Source: Glycomyces niveus
GTDB lineage: Bacteria > Actinomycetota > Actinomycetes > Mycobacteriales > Micromonosporaceae
Direction: 5' to 3'
Assembly (NCBI RefSeq): GCF_017592475.1
Contig: NZ_JAGFNP010000010.1
Coordinates: forward strand, 1 to 64,000
Length of the DNA stretch: 64,000 nucleotides
The translations under genes were made by a program, and so were the position numbers. Of this stretch, positions 37,165-46,102 are shown one piece after another. The notes under the pieces were generated by a model that was not told the origin of the DNA, ran no database searches, and saw nothing but the letters and a program-made list of their open reading frames with translations. How positions within the stretch are numbered: position 1 is the first letter of the stretch; every line of letters begins with the position of its first letter.

Positions 37165-38493
37165 ATGACCGATCCGGCACCCGCGCTGCCGCTGTTCGGG
37201 GAGGACCCGCCTCGGCCTCTCGCCGACCGACTCAGGCCGCGCACTCTCGCCGAGGTCGTCGGCCAGGACCACCTGCTCGCCCCGGACGCGCCGCTCGGGC
37301 GGATGGTCGCGCGCGGGAAACCCGTGTCGACGGTCCTGTGGGGGCCGCCGGGCTGCGGGAAGACCACGATCGCGCGGCTGCTCGCCGAGGAGACCGACCT
37401 CGCGTTCGAGCCCTTGTCGGCCACGTTCTCCGGTGTCGCGGACCTCCGGAAGGTGTTCGCGGCCGCGGGGCAGCGGCGCGAGATGGGCCAGGGCACGATG
37501 CTGTTCGTGGACGAGATCCACCGGTTCAACCGCGCCCAGCAGGACTCGTTCCTGCCGTACGTGGAGGACGGCACGATCATCCTCGTCGGCGCTACGACCG
37601 AGAATCCGAGCTTCGAGCTCAACGGCGCCTTGCTTTCGCGCTGCCAGGTGTTCGTGCTGCACCGGCTCGACACCGCCGCGCTCGAGACGCTGCTGGCCCG
37701 CGCCGAGAAGGAAGTGCGGCCCGTTCCGCTCGACGACGAGGCGCGCAGGTCGCTCATCGCGATGGCCGACGGTGACGGCCGGTACCTGCTCAACATGGTC
37801 GAGCAGCTGCAGGAGCTGCCGGAAGGCACGCCGCCCCTCGACACTGCCGCGCTCGCCGAGACCGTGCAGAAGCGCGCGCCCCTGTACGACAAGACCCAGG
37901 AGAGCCACTACAACCTGATCTCCGCGCTGCACAAGTCCATGCGCGGCTCCGACCCCGACGCGGCGCTCTACTGGCTCGCGCGGATGCTCGACGGCGGCGA
38001 GGATCCGCTGTTCATCACGCGGCGCATCACGCGGTTCGCCAACGAGGACATAGGGATCGCCGACCCGCAGGCCGTGCAGCAGGCCCTCGCGGCCTGGGAC
38101 GTGTACGAGCGGCTCGGCTCGCCCGAAGGCGAACTGGCGATCGCGCAGGCCGTGGTCTACCTGGCGACCGCGCCGAAATCGATCGCCGTCTACCGGGGGT
38201 TCGGAGAGGCGCGGCGCAGCGCGAAGCAGACCGGATCGCTCGCCCCGCCCGCGCACATCCTCAACGCCCCCACCAGGTTGATGAAGGACATCGGGTACGG
38301 CAAGGGCTACCAGTACGACCCGGACACCGCCGAAGGCTTCTCCGGCGCCGAGTACTTCCCCGAAGGCATGGAGCGGCAGCGCTATTACCGGCCCACCCGC
38401 AACGGGTACGAGGCGAGCGTCGGGGAGCGCCTCGAACGCTGGGCCGAGCTGCGTTCCCAGCGCACGGAACAGGGCGGCTCCGGCGAAGGCTGA
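37165..38493 (+). CDS. rarA: Replication-associated recombination protein A
   Basis: The 442-residue AAA+ ATPase has an N-terminal RPRTLAEVVGQDHLL, Walker A GPPGCGKTT, Walker B MLFVDEIHRFN, the sensor ATTENPSFELN and the C-terminal tetramerisation segment NLISALHKSMRGSDPDAALYW, with FANEDIGIADP and PKSIAVY near the end. RarA (MgsA) acts at stalled forks and single-strand gaps. It lies 590 bp from two DnaA boxes, although cutA stands between. The start is the ATG at 37165. Confidence 0.95.
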   Translation: MTDPAPALPLFGEDPPRPLADRLRPRTLAEVVGQDHLLAPDAPLGRMVARGKPVSTVLWGPPGCGKTTIARLLAEETDLAFEPLSATFSGVADLRKVFAAAGQRREMGQGTMLFVDEIHRFNRAQQDSFLPYVEDGTIILVGATTENPSFELNGALLSRCQVFVLHRLDTAALETLLARAEKEVRPVPLDDEARRSLIAMADGDGRYLLNMVEQLQELPEGTPPLDTAALAETVQKRAPLYDKTQESHYNLISALHKSMRGSDPDAALYWLARMLDGGEDPLFITRRITRFANEDIGIADPQAVQQALAAWDVYERLGSPEGELAIAQAVVYLATAPKSIAVYRGFGEARRSAKQTGSLAPPAHILNAPTRLMKDIGYGKGYQYDPDTAEGFSGAEYFPEGMERQRYYRPTRNGYEASVGERLERWAELRSQRTEQGGSGEG

Positions 38494-38512
38494 GCCGCTG
38501 CGAGGGCGTCCG

Positions 38513-38869
38513 TCAGGTCTCTTCGCCCAGGTGGATCGCCTTCTCGTGGACCATGTCGGCGTAGTCGGGGTGCCGCTCGATCCAGCCTGCGATGAACGGG
38601 TCGACCGGCTCGATCCGCTTCCCCTCCTCGCGTGCCCGGTCGAACGCGAACCGCGCGAGCGCCGCGCCGATGCCCTTGTTCTGGAGCTCTTCGGGGACTT
38701 CGGTGCAGGAGAGCATGATCGTGCCGTCGTGGCGGCGGTATTCGGTGTACCCGACGAGTTCGCCGTCGACCCGCGCCTCGTACCGGTCGAGCTCGGGCGC
38801 GTCGGTGACGTCGACGGTCAGCTGCTCCTTGACCGGGGTCTCCTTCGCTGCGCGCTCCTTGACGGCCAT
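38513..38869 (-). CDS. Small GNAT-type acetyltransferase (YjdJ-like)
   Basis: The 118-residue protein matches the short GNAT group (COG2388): RYEARVDGELVGYTEYRRHD, then SCTEVPEELQNKGIGAALAR, where NKGIG is the acetyl-CoA loop, and IAGWIERHPDYADMV. A charged N-terminal extension (VKERAAKETPVKEQ) is unusual. The ribosome binding site is AAGGAGG. It is a single gene between rarA and the GH30 terminator. Confidence 0.88.
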   Translation of the reverse strand: MAVKERAAKETPVKEQLTVDVTDAPELDRYEARVDGELVGYTEYRRHDGTIMLSCTEVPEELQNKGIGAALARFAFDRAREEGKRIEPVDPFIAGWIERHPDYADMVHEKAIHLGEET

Positions 38870-38887
38870 CGGACCTCCTTCTGACGG

Positions 38888-38913
38888 GCGGGCGCCCCGC
38901 GCGGGGCGCCCGC
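38888..38913 (-). terminator. Terminator of the GH30 gene
   Basis: GCGGGCGCCCC and GGGGCGCCCGC pair around a 4-base loop just after the GH30 stop codon. Confidence 0.75.
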
Positions 38914-38951
38914 TGCGAACCAGAGGAGTACCCCTGAGGCCGCGTTCTCAC

Positions 38952-40229
38952 TCAGTTGATGACGAAGGTGCGGATGCTCCGCGCGGGCAGTTGCGCCCCG
39001 AACGAGCCGTTCGTCATCACCGGGGCCGACGAGGGCGCGAGCGTGTTGTTCGCGTCGGTCACCCAGGTCGGGATGGTCGCGCTGCCCCCGCCCTGGACCG
39101 TGAACGGGAAATACGCGGCCGTCGTGTTCTTGTTGATCGCGACGATGACGATCCGCGACCCGCTCTTGAACGCCGAGATGTACACGTTCGTCTGCGGGTT
39201 CGCCGTCGCGGTGATCCGCTGGAAGCCCGGGCGCACCCACTTGGAGAAGTGCGCCATGTTCGCCCCGCGCTTCGAGATCTGGCCGTCCTCGCGCATCGGC
39301 CCGTAGCTGCGGCGGATGTACCACCACACGTAGGTCTGGAAGCGGCCGTAGACGAGCGCGCGGTGGATGTGCTCGCCGGTGTCGAGCGCGCCGGGCCACA
39401 GGTCGGCCGAGTCGGAGCTGTTCGGGTGGTAGACCTCGGTCATCCACAGCTCCTTCCCGCCGCCCTTCTGCTGGAACAGCGGGTAGGGGAAATCGGCGTT
39501 CGCGGTGCCGTAGAGGTGGGCGCCGATGATGTCGACGTTGGCGAGGGCGACCGGGTCGTTGAGGATCGGGTCGGACATGTTCTTGCGGTACTGGAACGAC
39601 TCGGGCGCGATGACGCGCGTGCCGATCGAGCCGGCGTTCTCGCGGCAGAACCGCAGGATCTCCTGCGGGGTCCAGGCCGTCCACTCGTGCGCGTAGTCCG
39701 GCTCGTTCTGGATCGAGATGCCGTAGAGGTCGACGCCGTTGTTCGCCATGAACTGGTCGAAGTCGTTGAGGTGCTGGGCGTACGCCCCGTACATGCTGTA
39801 GCGCAGGCGCTTGCCGCCCGAGAACGACTCGGTCATGCTCGCCGGAGGGTTCCAGGGGGACGCGAACACCTTGGCGCCCAGTGCCCTCGCGCGCTGCGCG
39901 GTGGCGACCTCGCGGCTCCAGTTGGCGCGGTCCTCGTGCACGGGGATGCGCAGGATCGAGAAGCCGAGCTGGCCGGTCCCGTTGCCGAACGCGGTGTCGC
40001 GCTGGGCGGCGGTGAGGTCGGAGATCCACACGGTGTGGTTCATGCCGCCGAAGCCCTGGATGGTCTGCTGGACGTTGTTCGGCTCGACGTTGACCGTCGT
40101 CTGCGCCGAGGCGGGGGTGGCGGCGGCCAGTACCGGGAGGGCCGCGCCCGCGGTGATGAGGGAACGCCGGCTGAGCTTGGCCTTCGCGCTCGGTTCGTTC
40201 GCGCGGGACTGGTGAGGGTGGCGCTGCAT
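38952..40229 (-). CDS. Secreted GH30 glucuronoxylanase (XynC type)
   Basis: The 425-residue enzyme has a Tat signal peptide (SRRSLITAGAALPVLAAATPASA) and a GH30 subfamily 8 core. The acid/base Glu is about 176 in SIQNEPDY and the nucleophile Glu about 265 in LWMTEVYHP. WWYIRRSYGP near residue 305 contains the Arg that binds the 4-O-methyl-glucuronic side chain, so it should cut glucuronoxylan at substituted positions. The C-terminal beta domain is the usual GH30 side domain. RBS is GGAGGAG. Two xylanase-type palindromes flank its promoter. Products could feed the GH43 enzyme of this window. Confidence 0.93.
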   Translation of the reverse strand: MQRHPHQSRANEPSAKAKLSRRSLITAGAALPVLAAATPASAQTTVNVEPNNVQQTIQGFGGMNHTVWISDLTAAQRDTAFGNGTGQLGFSILRIPVHEDRANWSREVATAQRARALGAKVFASPWNPPASMTESFSGGKRLRYSMYGAYAQHLNDFDQFMANNGVDLYGISIQNEPDYAHEWTAWTPQEILRFCRENAGSIGTRVIAPESFQYRKNMSDPILNDPVALANVDIIGAHLYGTANADFPYPLFQQKGGGKELWMTEVYHPNSSDSADLWPGALDTGEHIHRALVYGRFQTYVWWYIRRSYGPMREDGQISKRGANMAHFSKWVRPGFQRITATANPQTNVYISAFKSGSRIVIVAINKNTTAAYFPFTVQGGGSATIPTWVTDANNTLAPSSAPVMTNGSFGAQLPARSIRTFVIN

Positions 40230-40255
40230 TGCTCCTCCTGAGGATGCGGGTGGAA

Positions 40256-40268
40256 CCGAAACTTTCAG
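40256..40268. promoter_or_regulatory. Xylanase-type operator, downstream copy
   Basis: CCGAAACTTTCAGG, with perfect core GAAACTTTC, lies between the GH30 promoter and its start, where a repressor would block elongation. It resembles the CGAAACTTTCG motif of streptomycete xylanase genes (recalled, not checked). Confidence 0.6.
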
Positions 40269-40289
40269 GCGATACCGTTTGCCAGCATC

Positions 40290-40319
40290 AGCATAGGACG
40301 TCGTATTGATGAGTGTCAA
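40290..40319 (-). promoter_or_regulatory. Promoter of the GH30 gene
   Basis: On the minus strand TTGACA (40319-40314) and TATGCT (40295-40290) are 18 bases apart, about 60 bp before the start codon. Confidence 0.55.
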
Positions 40320-40366
40320 TGCCTGCTCATCTGGGGATACGCATCGAGGTATCTCGATTGCCGGAT

Positions 40367-40379
40367 CCGAAAGTTTCGG
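40367..40379. promoter_or_regulatory. Xylanase-type operator, perfect copy
   Basis: CCGAAAGTTTCGG is a perfect 13-bp palindrome about 49 bp before the divergent ProC-like gene and 48 bp upstream of the GH30 -35 box. It may serve either gene or both. Confidence 0.6.
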
Positions 40380-40427
40380 CGGCATCCGGGGATGTACTAG
40401 CCTCGAGCCCGACAGAAGGGAGCCGCA

Positions 40428-41201
40428 ATGGAACGCATCGGATTCATCGGCGTAGGGGAGATCAGCGGCGCGATGGTCGAAGGGCTGAGCGACGGCGTCG
40501 CGGCCCCGCCGCCGATCAGCCTCTCGCCGCGCGGCGCGTCCACGGGCGCGGCGCTCGCCGCGAAGTACGCGAACGTCCAGGTGCGCGCGAGCAACCAAGA
40601 GGTCGCCGACCACTCGGACCTCGTCGTCATCGCGGTGCGCCGCGCCGACCGGCACGACGCCCTCGCCGGCCTGCGCATCGGCGCCGAGCAGACGATCGTC
40701 AACGTCATCCCCGGCGTCTCGGCCGACGAACTGCGCGGCCTCCTCGGCACCGAAGCGGACATCGTGGCCGCCATCCCCCTCCCCACCGTGCGCGAACGCG
40801 CCTCCGTGACCGTCGTCTACCCCGCCCATCCCGCGGCAGAGGCGTTCTTCGACCGGCTCGGGGGCGCCCAACCCGTCGCCGACGCCACCGCCTACAACGT
40901 GGTCTCCGCGCTCTCCAGCACCGTCAGCACCTACCTCGCCTACCTCGGCGCCCTCGCCGACTGGGCCGCGCGGAACGGCGTGCCGCAGGAGGCCGCCGAC
41001 CGGTACGTGCGCAGCCTCTTCCAGGGCGTCGACCGGTCCCTCGGCGACGAGTCGAAGCCGCTCCAGGCCATCGCCTCCGAGCACGAGACGCCCGGCGGCA
41101 GCAACGAGCGCATCCGCACCACCTGGTTCGACCAGGCCAACGCCGGGGCGTTGGGCGCGACCCTCGACGGGCTCCTCGCCGACCTCGAGAAACCGCGTTG
41201 A
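40428..41201 (+). CDS. ProC-like NAD(P)-dependent reductase
   Basis: The 257-residue protein has a Rossmann start (RIGFIGVGEISGAMVEGLS), then VADHSDLVVIAV and VNVIPGVSADELRGLLG, as in pyrroline-5-carboxylate reductases. The C-terminal helical dimer domain ends with the ProC-like ETPGGSNERIRTTW. It is shorter and more diverged than housekeeping ProC, so the substrate may be another imine or a small amino acid derivative. The RBS is AAGGGAG. It is divergent from the xylanase gene with an operator in the gap. Confidence 0.82.
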   Translation: MERIGFIGVGEISGAMVEGLSDGVAAPPPISLSPRGASTGAALAAKYANVQVRASNQEVADHSDLVVIAVRRADRHDALAGLRIGAEQTIVNVIPGVSADELRGLLGTEADIVAAIPLPTVRERASVTVVYPAHPAAEAFFDRLGGAQPVADATAYNVVSALSSTVSTYLAYLGALADWAARNGVPQEAADRYVRSLFQGVDRSLGDESKPLQAIASEHETPGGSNERIRTTWFDQANAGALGATLDGLLADLEKPR

Positions 41202-41326
41202 ACTGGGCTTCTGTCGGTTCCTGACGGCTGACAGGGGCGGTGACAGGTCGAGGCAAGGACGGTGACAGCGCGCGGGGCGATCGTTACGGCATCAAGCCAG
41301 CGACCCGCACCGAAAGAGGCACCGAC

Positions 41327-42163
41327 ATGCAGACCTTCGCCACCCCCGCCCCCATCACCGCCGTCGTCGACATCGTCCTCGGCGACATCCGCTTCAGCGC
41401 CGCCGACCGCGCCGACACCGTCGTCACCGTCGAGCCGATCGACCCCGCCCGCAAGCTCGACACCGACGCCGCCGCCCAGGTCGACGTCGAATTCGAGGCC
41501 GGGAGGCTCCGCGTCTGGCAGCCCAAGCTGCGCACCGCGTTCGCCCGCAAGTTCGGGTCCGTGCGCATCAGCGTCCAGCTCCCGACCGGATCGGACGTCC
41601 AGGGCGACACCGCCGACGGCGAGTACGTCGTCACCGGGCGGGTGGGCGCCTGCCGCCTCAAGAACGCCGTCGGCGACATCAAGGTGGCCCGCGCCGCCGA
41701 GGTCCGCCTCAAGACCAGCGGCGGCCGCGTCGTCGTCGACCAGGTCGACGGCAAGGCCGAGGTCAGCGGCAGCGGCGACATCCGCGTCGACCGCATCTTC
41801 GGCGACGCCGCGGTGAAGAACATCGGCGGCGCCACCTGGATCGGCGAAGCCCGCGGCGACCTCCGCGCCGGCGCCGCCAACGGCCCCATCACCGTCGACA
41901 CCGCGCACGCCGCCGTCGAGGCCAAGACCGCCATCGGCGACATCCGGATCGGCCGCATCGGCACCGGACCCGTCGAGATCACCACGGCCGCAGGAAAACT
42001 CGAAGTAGGCGTCCCCGCCGGGACGGCCGTCGAGCTCGACGCCAAGACCCCCACCGGGCGCGTCCACAACCACGTGAACGTCCCCGGCGTGCCCGAGCGC
42101 ACCGTCAAGGTCCGCGCCCGCACCAGCGGCGGCAACATCACCGTCAAGGAGGCGGCGCACTAA
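41327..42163 (+). CDS. DUF4097 beta-repeat protein
   Basis: The 278-residue protein is built of beta-strand repeats of the DUF4097 type, with recurring GDIRV or GDIKV segments (residues about 107-215: AVGDIKVARAAEVRLKTS, GSGDIRVDRIFGD, AIGDIRIGRIG) that predict a right-handed beta-helix. No signal peptide or membrane segment. Its function is unknown; many such genes in actinobacteria stand next to regulators. It converges with the SARP gene with only 29 bp between. The start follows AAAGAGG. Confidence 0.85.
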   Translation: MQTFATPAPITAVVDIVLGDIRFSAADRADTVVTVEPIDPARKLDTDAAAQVDVEFEAGRLRVWQPKLRTAFARKFGSVRISVQLPTGSDVQGDTADGEYVVTGRVGACRLKNAVGDIKVARAAEVRLKTSGGRVVVDQVDGKAEVSGSGDIRVDRIFGDAAVKNIGGATWIGEARGDLRAGAANGPITVDTAHAAVEAKTAIGDIRIGRIGTGPVEITTAAGKLEVGVPAGTAVELDAKTPTGRVHNHVNVPGVPERTVKVRARTSGGNITVKEAAH

Positions 42164-42192
42164 GCCCCTTGCACCCCTTCGAAGTGCGCTTT

Positions 42193-45100
42193 TCAAGCAG
42201 TGAGAGCGGCCTCCGCCAGCGCACTCCAGTCACCCGATCTGCCCGCGTCCACCGCCTCGGCGAACTCCTTGTCGCCGAGGCGGTTTCGCGTCTCCTCGGC
42301 GAGACGCCGGGCGTCGTACTGAGAGCGGTCGGCCCCGCCGCGCACGGTCTCGGCGGCGCCGAGGAGCCGTGCGGCCTCCTCGTCCCTTCCTTGCCGCGCA
42401 GCGAGGTCGGCAATGCCGATGAGCGCCTGGGCGAGCATCGGCGGGTAGCCGAGCGCGACCGCGGCATCGAGGGCCGCGGCCCGGTAGGCACGAGACTGGG
42501 CAAGGTCTTCGGTGAGGTAGCCGTGCAGGTCCTGGACGGAGAACTTGATGCCGCCGGCGTCAGCGCCGGAGCCGGAACCCACAGCGGCGACGAGCGCGCG
42601 CGCCTCGTCGAAGTCGCCGCGCCAGCGCGCGAGGTGCGCCTTGGTGTAGGCGAGTTCGCCGATCGTGGCGGGCCATGCGATGCGGGCGGCGAGGCGTTCG
42701 GCCTGTTCGAGGGCTGCGGCGCTGGCGCGTTCGTCGCCGGCGAGCCAGTGGAGCTGCGCTTGGCGGGCGCGGATGCTGATGACCTCCTCGGTGGAACCGA
42801 GTTCGGCGAGGGCGGCGGCGGCTTCGTCGAGTTGGGTGCAGGCGCCTGCGTATTCGCCTTGGGCGGCGAGGCGTTCGGCCATGGCCATGAGGACCGAGGA
42901 GATGCCCCAGCGGTCTCCCAGGTCGCGGAACTCCTTGAGGGCCAGGGCCATGTCGGTGTCCACATCGGTCTCGTCGGAGCCGAGGACGAGGCGGAGGCGG
43001 CCGCTGGCGAAGCGGGCTTGGGCGCGGACCCACGGGTCGGGGTCGGCGACGAGGGGGTCGAAGGCGGAGAGGAAGTCGGCGGGGTCCTCGAGCATGCGCG
43101 CGAGGGGCGCGATGAAGCCGAGGATCTGGTGGCGGTGGCCGCTGCGCTGGGCGGCGGCGTGCGCGGACTCGATCCACTCCTGGGCCTGGTACTGGTCGCC
43201 GCCGTACCCGGAGGTGAGGAACATGGCGGTGATGGTGCCGCTCATGGCGCGGATCGCGTCGGGGACGTCGCCTTCGAGTCGGCCTGCGGCGACGGCGAGT
43301 TCGGTGCCTTCGCCGCGGTGGCCGCTGAGGTACCAGTACCAGCCGACGGCGGCGACGAGGCGCTGGGCTTCGGCGGCCCAGCCGGCTTCGATGGCGCCGC
43401 GGAGGGCGGTGTTGACGTTGTCGTGCTCGGTCTCGAGGGTCTTGAGCCAGGTGAGCTGGTCGGGGCCGCGCAGGTGGGCGTCGGCGGTCTCGGCGAGTTC
43501 GGTGACGTAGGCGAGGTGTTCGCGGCGGGCGGCTGCAGGGTCGCCGTCTTCGGCGAGGCGCTGGGCGGCGTATTCGCGGATGGTGTTGAGCATCCGGTAG
43601 CGGGGTTCGCCGTCGCCGTCGGCGCGCAGGAGGGACTTCTCGGTGAGGTTGGTGAGGAGGTCGAACGCGTATTCGCCTGTGGGGCAGACGCGTTCGGCCG
43701 CTTCGAGGCTCACCCCGCCGGTGAAGACGGAGAGGCGGCGGAGGCATTCGCGTTCGGCCTCGGGGAGGAGGTCCCAGGACCAGTCGACGACGGCGCGGAG
43801 GGTGCGGTGGTGGGCCATGGCGGTGCGGGAGCCGCCGGTGAGGATTTGGAAGCGGTCGTCGATGCGGTCGGCGAGCTGGTCTACGGACATGGTGCGCAGG
43901 CGGGCGGCGGCGAGTTCAATGGCGAGGGGCATGCCGTCGAGGGCGCGGCAGATGCGGGCCATGGTGGCGAGGGTGGCTTCGTCGCCGCCGATGTTGCGGC
44001 GCACGGCTTCGGCGCGGTCGCGCAGGAGGCGGACGGCGGGGGAGGCGGCGGCCTCCTGCGGGGTCGCGTCCTCGGCGGGCAGCGCGAGCGGCTCGACCTG
44101 CCAGAGGGCCTCGCCGGTGATGCCGAGCGGTTCGCGGCTGGTGGCGATGATCCGCAGGCTGCGGCATTCGCCGAGGAGCCGGTCGGTGAACCGGGAGACC
44201 TCGTCGATCACGTGCTCGCAGTTGTCGAGGACGAGGAGCATGACGCGGTCGCGGATGGCGGACACGAGCCGGTCCATGGCGTCGCCGCCCGCCGCGCCCT
44301 GCTGGTCGCGCAGGCCGATCGCGGTCAGGACCGCTTGGGCCGGTTCGCCTCCCGCGTGCAGGGGCGCGAGCTCCACGAGCCACGCGCCGTCGGGGAGGTC
44401 GCCGAGCATGGTGCGGGCGGTCTCGACGGCGAGGCGGGTCTTGCCGGCGCCGCCGGGGCCTTGGAGGGTGACGAGGCGGTGCCGGGACGCGAGGTCGGCG
44501 ACGGCGGCGACGTCGTCCTCCTTGCCGACGAACGCGGTGAGCTCCGCGCGGAGGTTGGTGCGGCGGTTCTCGGTGCGGCCGCCGATCTCGCCGCGCAGGA
44601 GCGCGATGTTGAGCGCGGAGAGCTCCGCGGAGGGGTCGACGCCGAGCTCGTCGCCGAGGCGTTCGGCGAGCTGCTGGTAGGCGGTGAGGGCTTCGGCGCC
44701 GCGGCCGGCTTCGGCGAGGGCGCGCATGAGGGCGGCGACGAAGCCTTCGCGCATCGGGTACTTCGCGACGAGGTCGGTGAGCTCGGTGATGAGGTCCGCG
44801 CCGCGCCCGAGCCGGATCTCGGCGTCCACGCGGTCGCCGAGGACGGCGATGTGGCGCTCGTTCAAGCCGACGACGACGGCGTCGAACGCCTTGCTGCCCA
44901 GCAGGGCGATGCCTTCCATGGCGGCACCGCGCCACAGGCCGAGGGCCTCGCGGAGGAGGTCGGCCTTCTCGGCGTCGTCGGCGGTGCGGGCCCTCGCGAC
45001 GAGCTCCTCGAAGCGGATCACGTCCACAGAGGAGGGATCGACGGCGAGCGCGTACCCGCCGGACTTCGACTCGACCGCGCCCTTGGGGAGGGCCTTGCGC

Positions 45101-45324
45101 AGCCGGGACACCAGCACCTGCAGGGCGTTCGCCTCGTCGGCGGGCGGCTCCTCGCCCCACACCCAGTCCACGAGCCTGGTCTTGGGGACGATCTTCCCCG
45201 CCTCGAGCGCCAGCGCGGCGAGCAGCGCCCGCGAGCGCGCACCGGGGAGGTTCACGGGGGTGCCGTCGACCTGGACTTCAAACGCACCGAGCAATCCGAT
45301 TCTCACCGGGTCATCCTGCCGCAT
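42193..45324 (-). CDS. SARP/BTAD-family transcriptional regulator with NB-ARC and TPR domains
   Basis: The 1043-residue protein has an OmpR-type winged helix (residues about 5-90, IGLLGAFEVQVDGTPVNLPG), a BTAD domain (about 95-235, ending ERLGDELGVDPSAEL), an NTPase module with Walker A GPGGAGKTRLA and Walker B LLVLDNCEHV, and a C-terminal TPR region from about 580. AfsR and related SARPs share this order and activate secondary metabolism in response to signals read by the ATPase. No antibiotic gene cluster adjoins. The start is the ATG at 45324 after GAGAGG; a GTG at 45309 is an alternative. Confidence 0.88.
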   Translation of the reverse strand: MRQDDPVRIGLLGAFEVQVDGTPVNLPGARSRALLAALALEAGKIVPKTRLVDWVWGEEPPADEANALQVLVSRLRKALPKGAVESKSGGYALAVDPSSVDVIRFEELVARARTADDAEKADLLREALGLWRGAAMEGIALLGSKAFDAVVVGLNERHIAVLGDRVDAEIRLGRGADLITELTDLVAKYPMREGFVAALMRALAEAGRGAEALTAYQQLAERLGDELGVDPSAELSALNIALLRGEIGGRTENRRTNLRAELTAFVGKEDDVAAVADLASRHRLVTLQGPGGAGKTRLAVETARTMLGDLPDGAWLVELAPLHAGGEPAQAVLTAIGLRDQQGAAGGDAMDRLVSAIRDRVMLLVLDNCEHVIDEVSRFTDRLLGECRSLRIIATSREPLGITGEALWQVEPLALPAEDATPQEAAASPAVRLLRDRAEAVRRNIGGDEATLATMARICRALDGMPLAIELAAARLRTMSVDQLADRIDDRFQILTGGSRTAMAHHRTLRAVVDWSWDLLPEAERECLRRLSVFTGGVSLEAAERVCPTGEYAFDLLTNLTEKSLLRADGDGEPRYRMLNTIREYAAQRLAEDGDPAAARREHLAYVTELAETADAHLRGPDQLTWLKTLETEHDNVNTALRGAIEAGWAAEAQRLVAAVGWYWYLSGHRGEGTELAVAAGRLEGDVPDAIRAMSGTITAMFLTSGYGGDQYQAQEWIESAHAAAQRSGHRHQILGFIAPLARMLEDPADFLSAFDPLVADPDPWVRAQARFASGRLRLVLGSDETDVDTDMALALKEFRDLGDRWGISSVLMAMAERLAAQGEYAGACTQLDEAAAALAELGSTEEVISIRARQAQLHWLAGDERASAAALEQAERLAARIAWPATIGELAYTKAHLARWRGDFDEARALVAAVGSGSGADAGGIKFSVQDLHGYLTEDLAQSRAYRAAALDAAVALGYPPMLAQALIGIADLAARQGRDEEAARLLGAAETVRGGADRSQYDARRLAEETRNRLGDKEFAEAVDAGRSGDWSALAEAALTA

Positions 45325-45468
45325 CGGAACACCTCTCATCAACGCCGATCGCCTACAGTCGAGGCGCGGCCGCGTTTTTCCACGCGCGGGCGCGAATCCT
45401 CCGCGGGTCCGCGCGCCTCTCATATCCATACCGGCCGCAAGGGCCGGAACGATGCACGGAGGTCGTCA

Positions 45469-45558
45469 ATGGTCATCGGAATCGCCGCGGGAGTCCTGGT
45501 GCTGCTCATGGTCACCTGCAGCATCGTGGTGCTGCGCCGGAGGGCGCGACGTGGCTGA
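45469..45558 (+). CDS. 29-residue membrane micro-protein
   Basis: The ORF starts with ATG after CGGAGG at good spacing. It encodes one hydrophobic helix (VIGIAAGVLVLLMVTCSIVVL) followed by RRRARRG, a positive-inside anchor. Its stop lies inside the start region of the following sigma gene, so the two are overlapped by eight bases and coupled. I do not recognise a family. Its size, topology and coupling make a membrane tether or a regulator of the sigma factor plausible, but this is inference. Confidence 0.65.
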   Translation: MVIGIAAGVLVLLMVTCSIVVLRRRARRG

Positions 45559-46102
45559 GGACTGGCCCGACGGGGCGCTCGTCGAGGCGGCACGGGACGG
45601 GGACGCCCGGGCGATCACCGCGCTCGTGTCGGGCTCGCACCCGCATGTGCGCCGGTTCGCGCACTCGCTGTGCACGACCCCGCAGGACGCGGAGGACGCG
45701 GCGCAGGAGGCGCTCATCATCCTGTACCGCAAGATCGGCATGCTGCGGGCGACCGGGGCGCTGGCGTCGTGGATGTTCCGGATCGTGCGCAACGAGTGCG
45801 TGCGGCGGGCGAAGCGCGCCTTCCGGCACTTCGAGACCGTGCCGGAGCGGCCGGTGCCGTCCGCTGAGGAGGAGGCGCTGCAGCTGCTGGAGGCCGGGAT
45901 CGTCGCGGACGTGATCGCGGGGCTGCCGGGGGACCAGCGGCGGGTGCTCATCATGCGCGATGTGCAGGGCTACAGCGGCCGCATGACCGCGGACGCGCTC
46001 GGGATCTCGACGGCCGCAATGAAGTCCAGGCTGCACCGGGCGCGCGCGGCCGTCCAGGAGGGGCTGCGCGCGATGGAGACGGGAGGCTTCGATGGCCGGT
46101 AA
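45551..46102 (+). CDS. ECF sigma-70 factor
   Basis: The 183-residue sigma factor has region 2 (LVSGSHPHVRRFAHSLCTTP, then QDAEDAAQEALIILYRKIG) and region 4 (GLPGDQRRVLIMRDVQGYSG, then LGISTAAMKSRLHRARAAVQ). The GTG start overlaps the micro-protein gene by eight bases, and the gene overlaps the following small Cys-rich membrane protein by eleven. No classical zinc anti-sigma gene is nearby, so the small membrane proteins are the candidates for control. Confidence 0.88.
   Translation: MAEDWPDGALVEAARDGDARAITALVSGSHPHVRRFAHSLCTTPQDAEDAAQEALIILYRKIGMLRATGALASWMFRIVRNECVRRAKRAFRHFETVPERPVPSAEEEALQLLEAGIVADVIAGLPGDQRRVLIMRDVQGYSGRMTADALGISTAAMKSRLHRARAAVQEGLRAMETGGFDGR

Noticed and set aside
42169..45558. 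1129-codon open frame on the plus strand
   Set aside because: Antisense to the SARP regulator; only its last 30 codons are a real gene (45469-45558).
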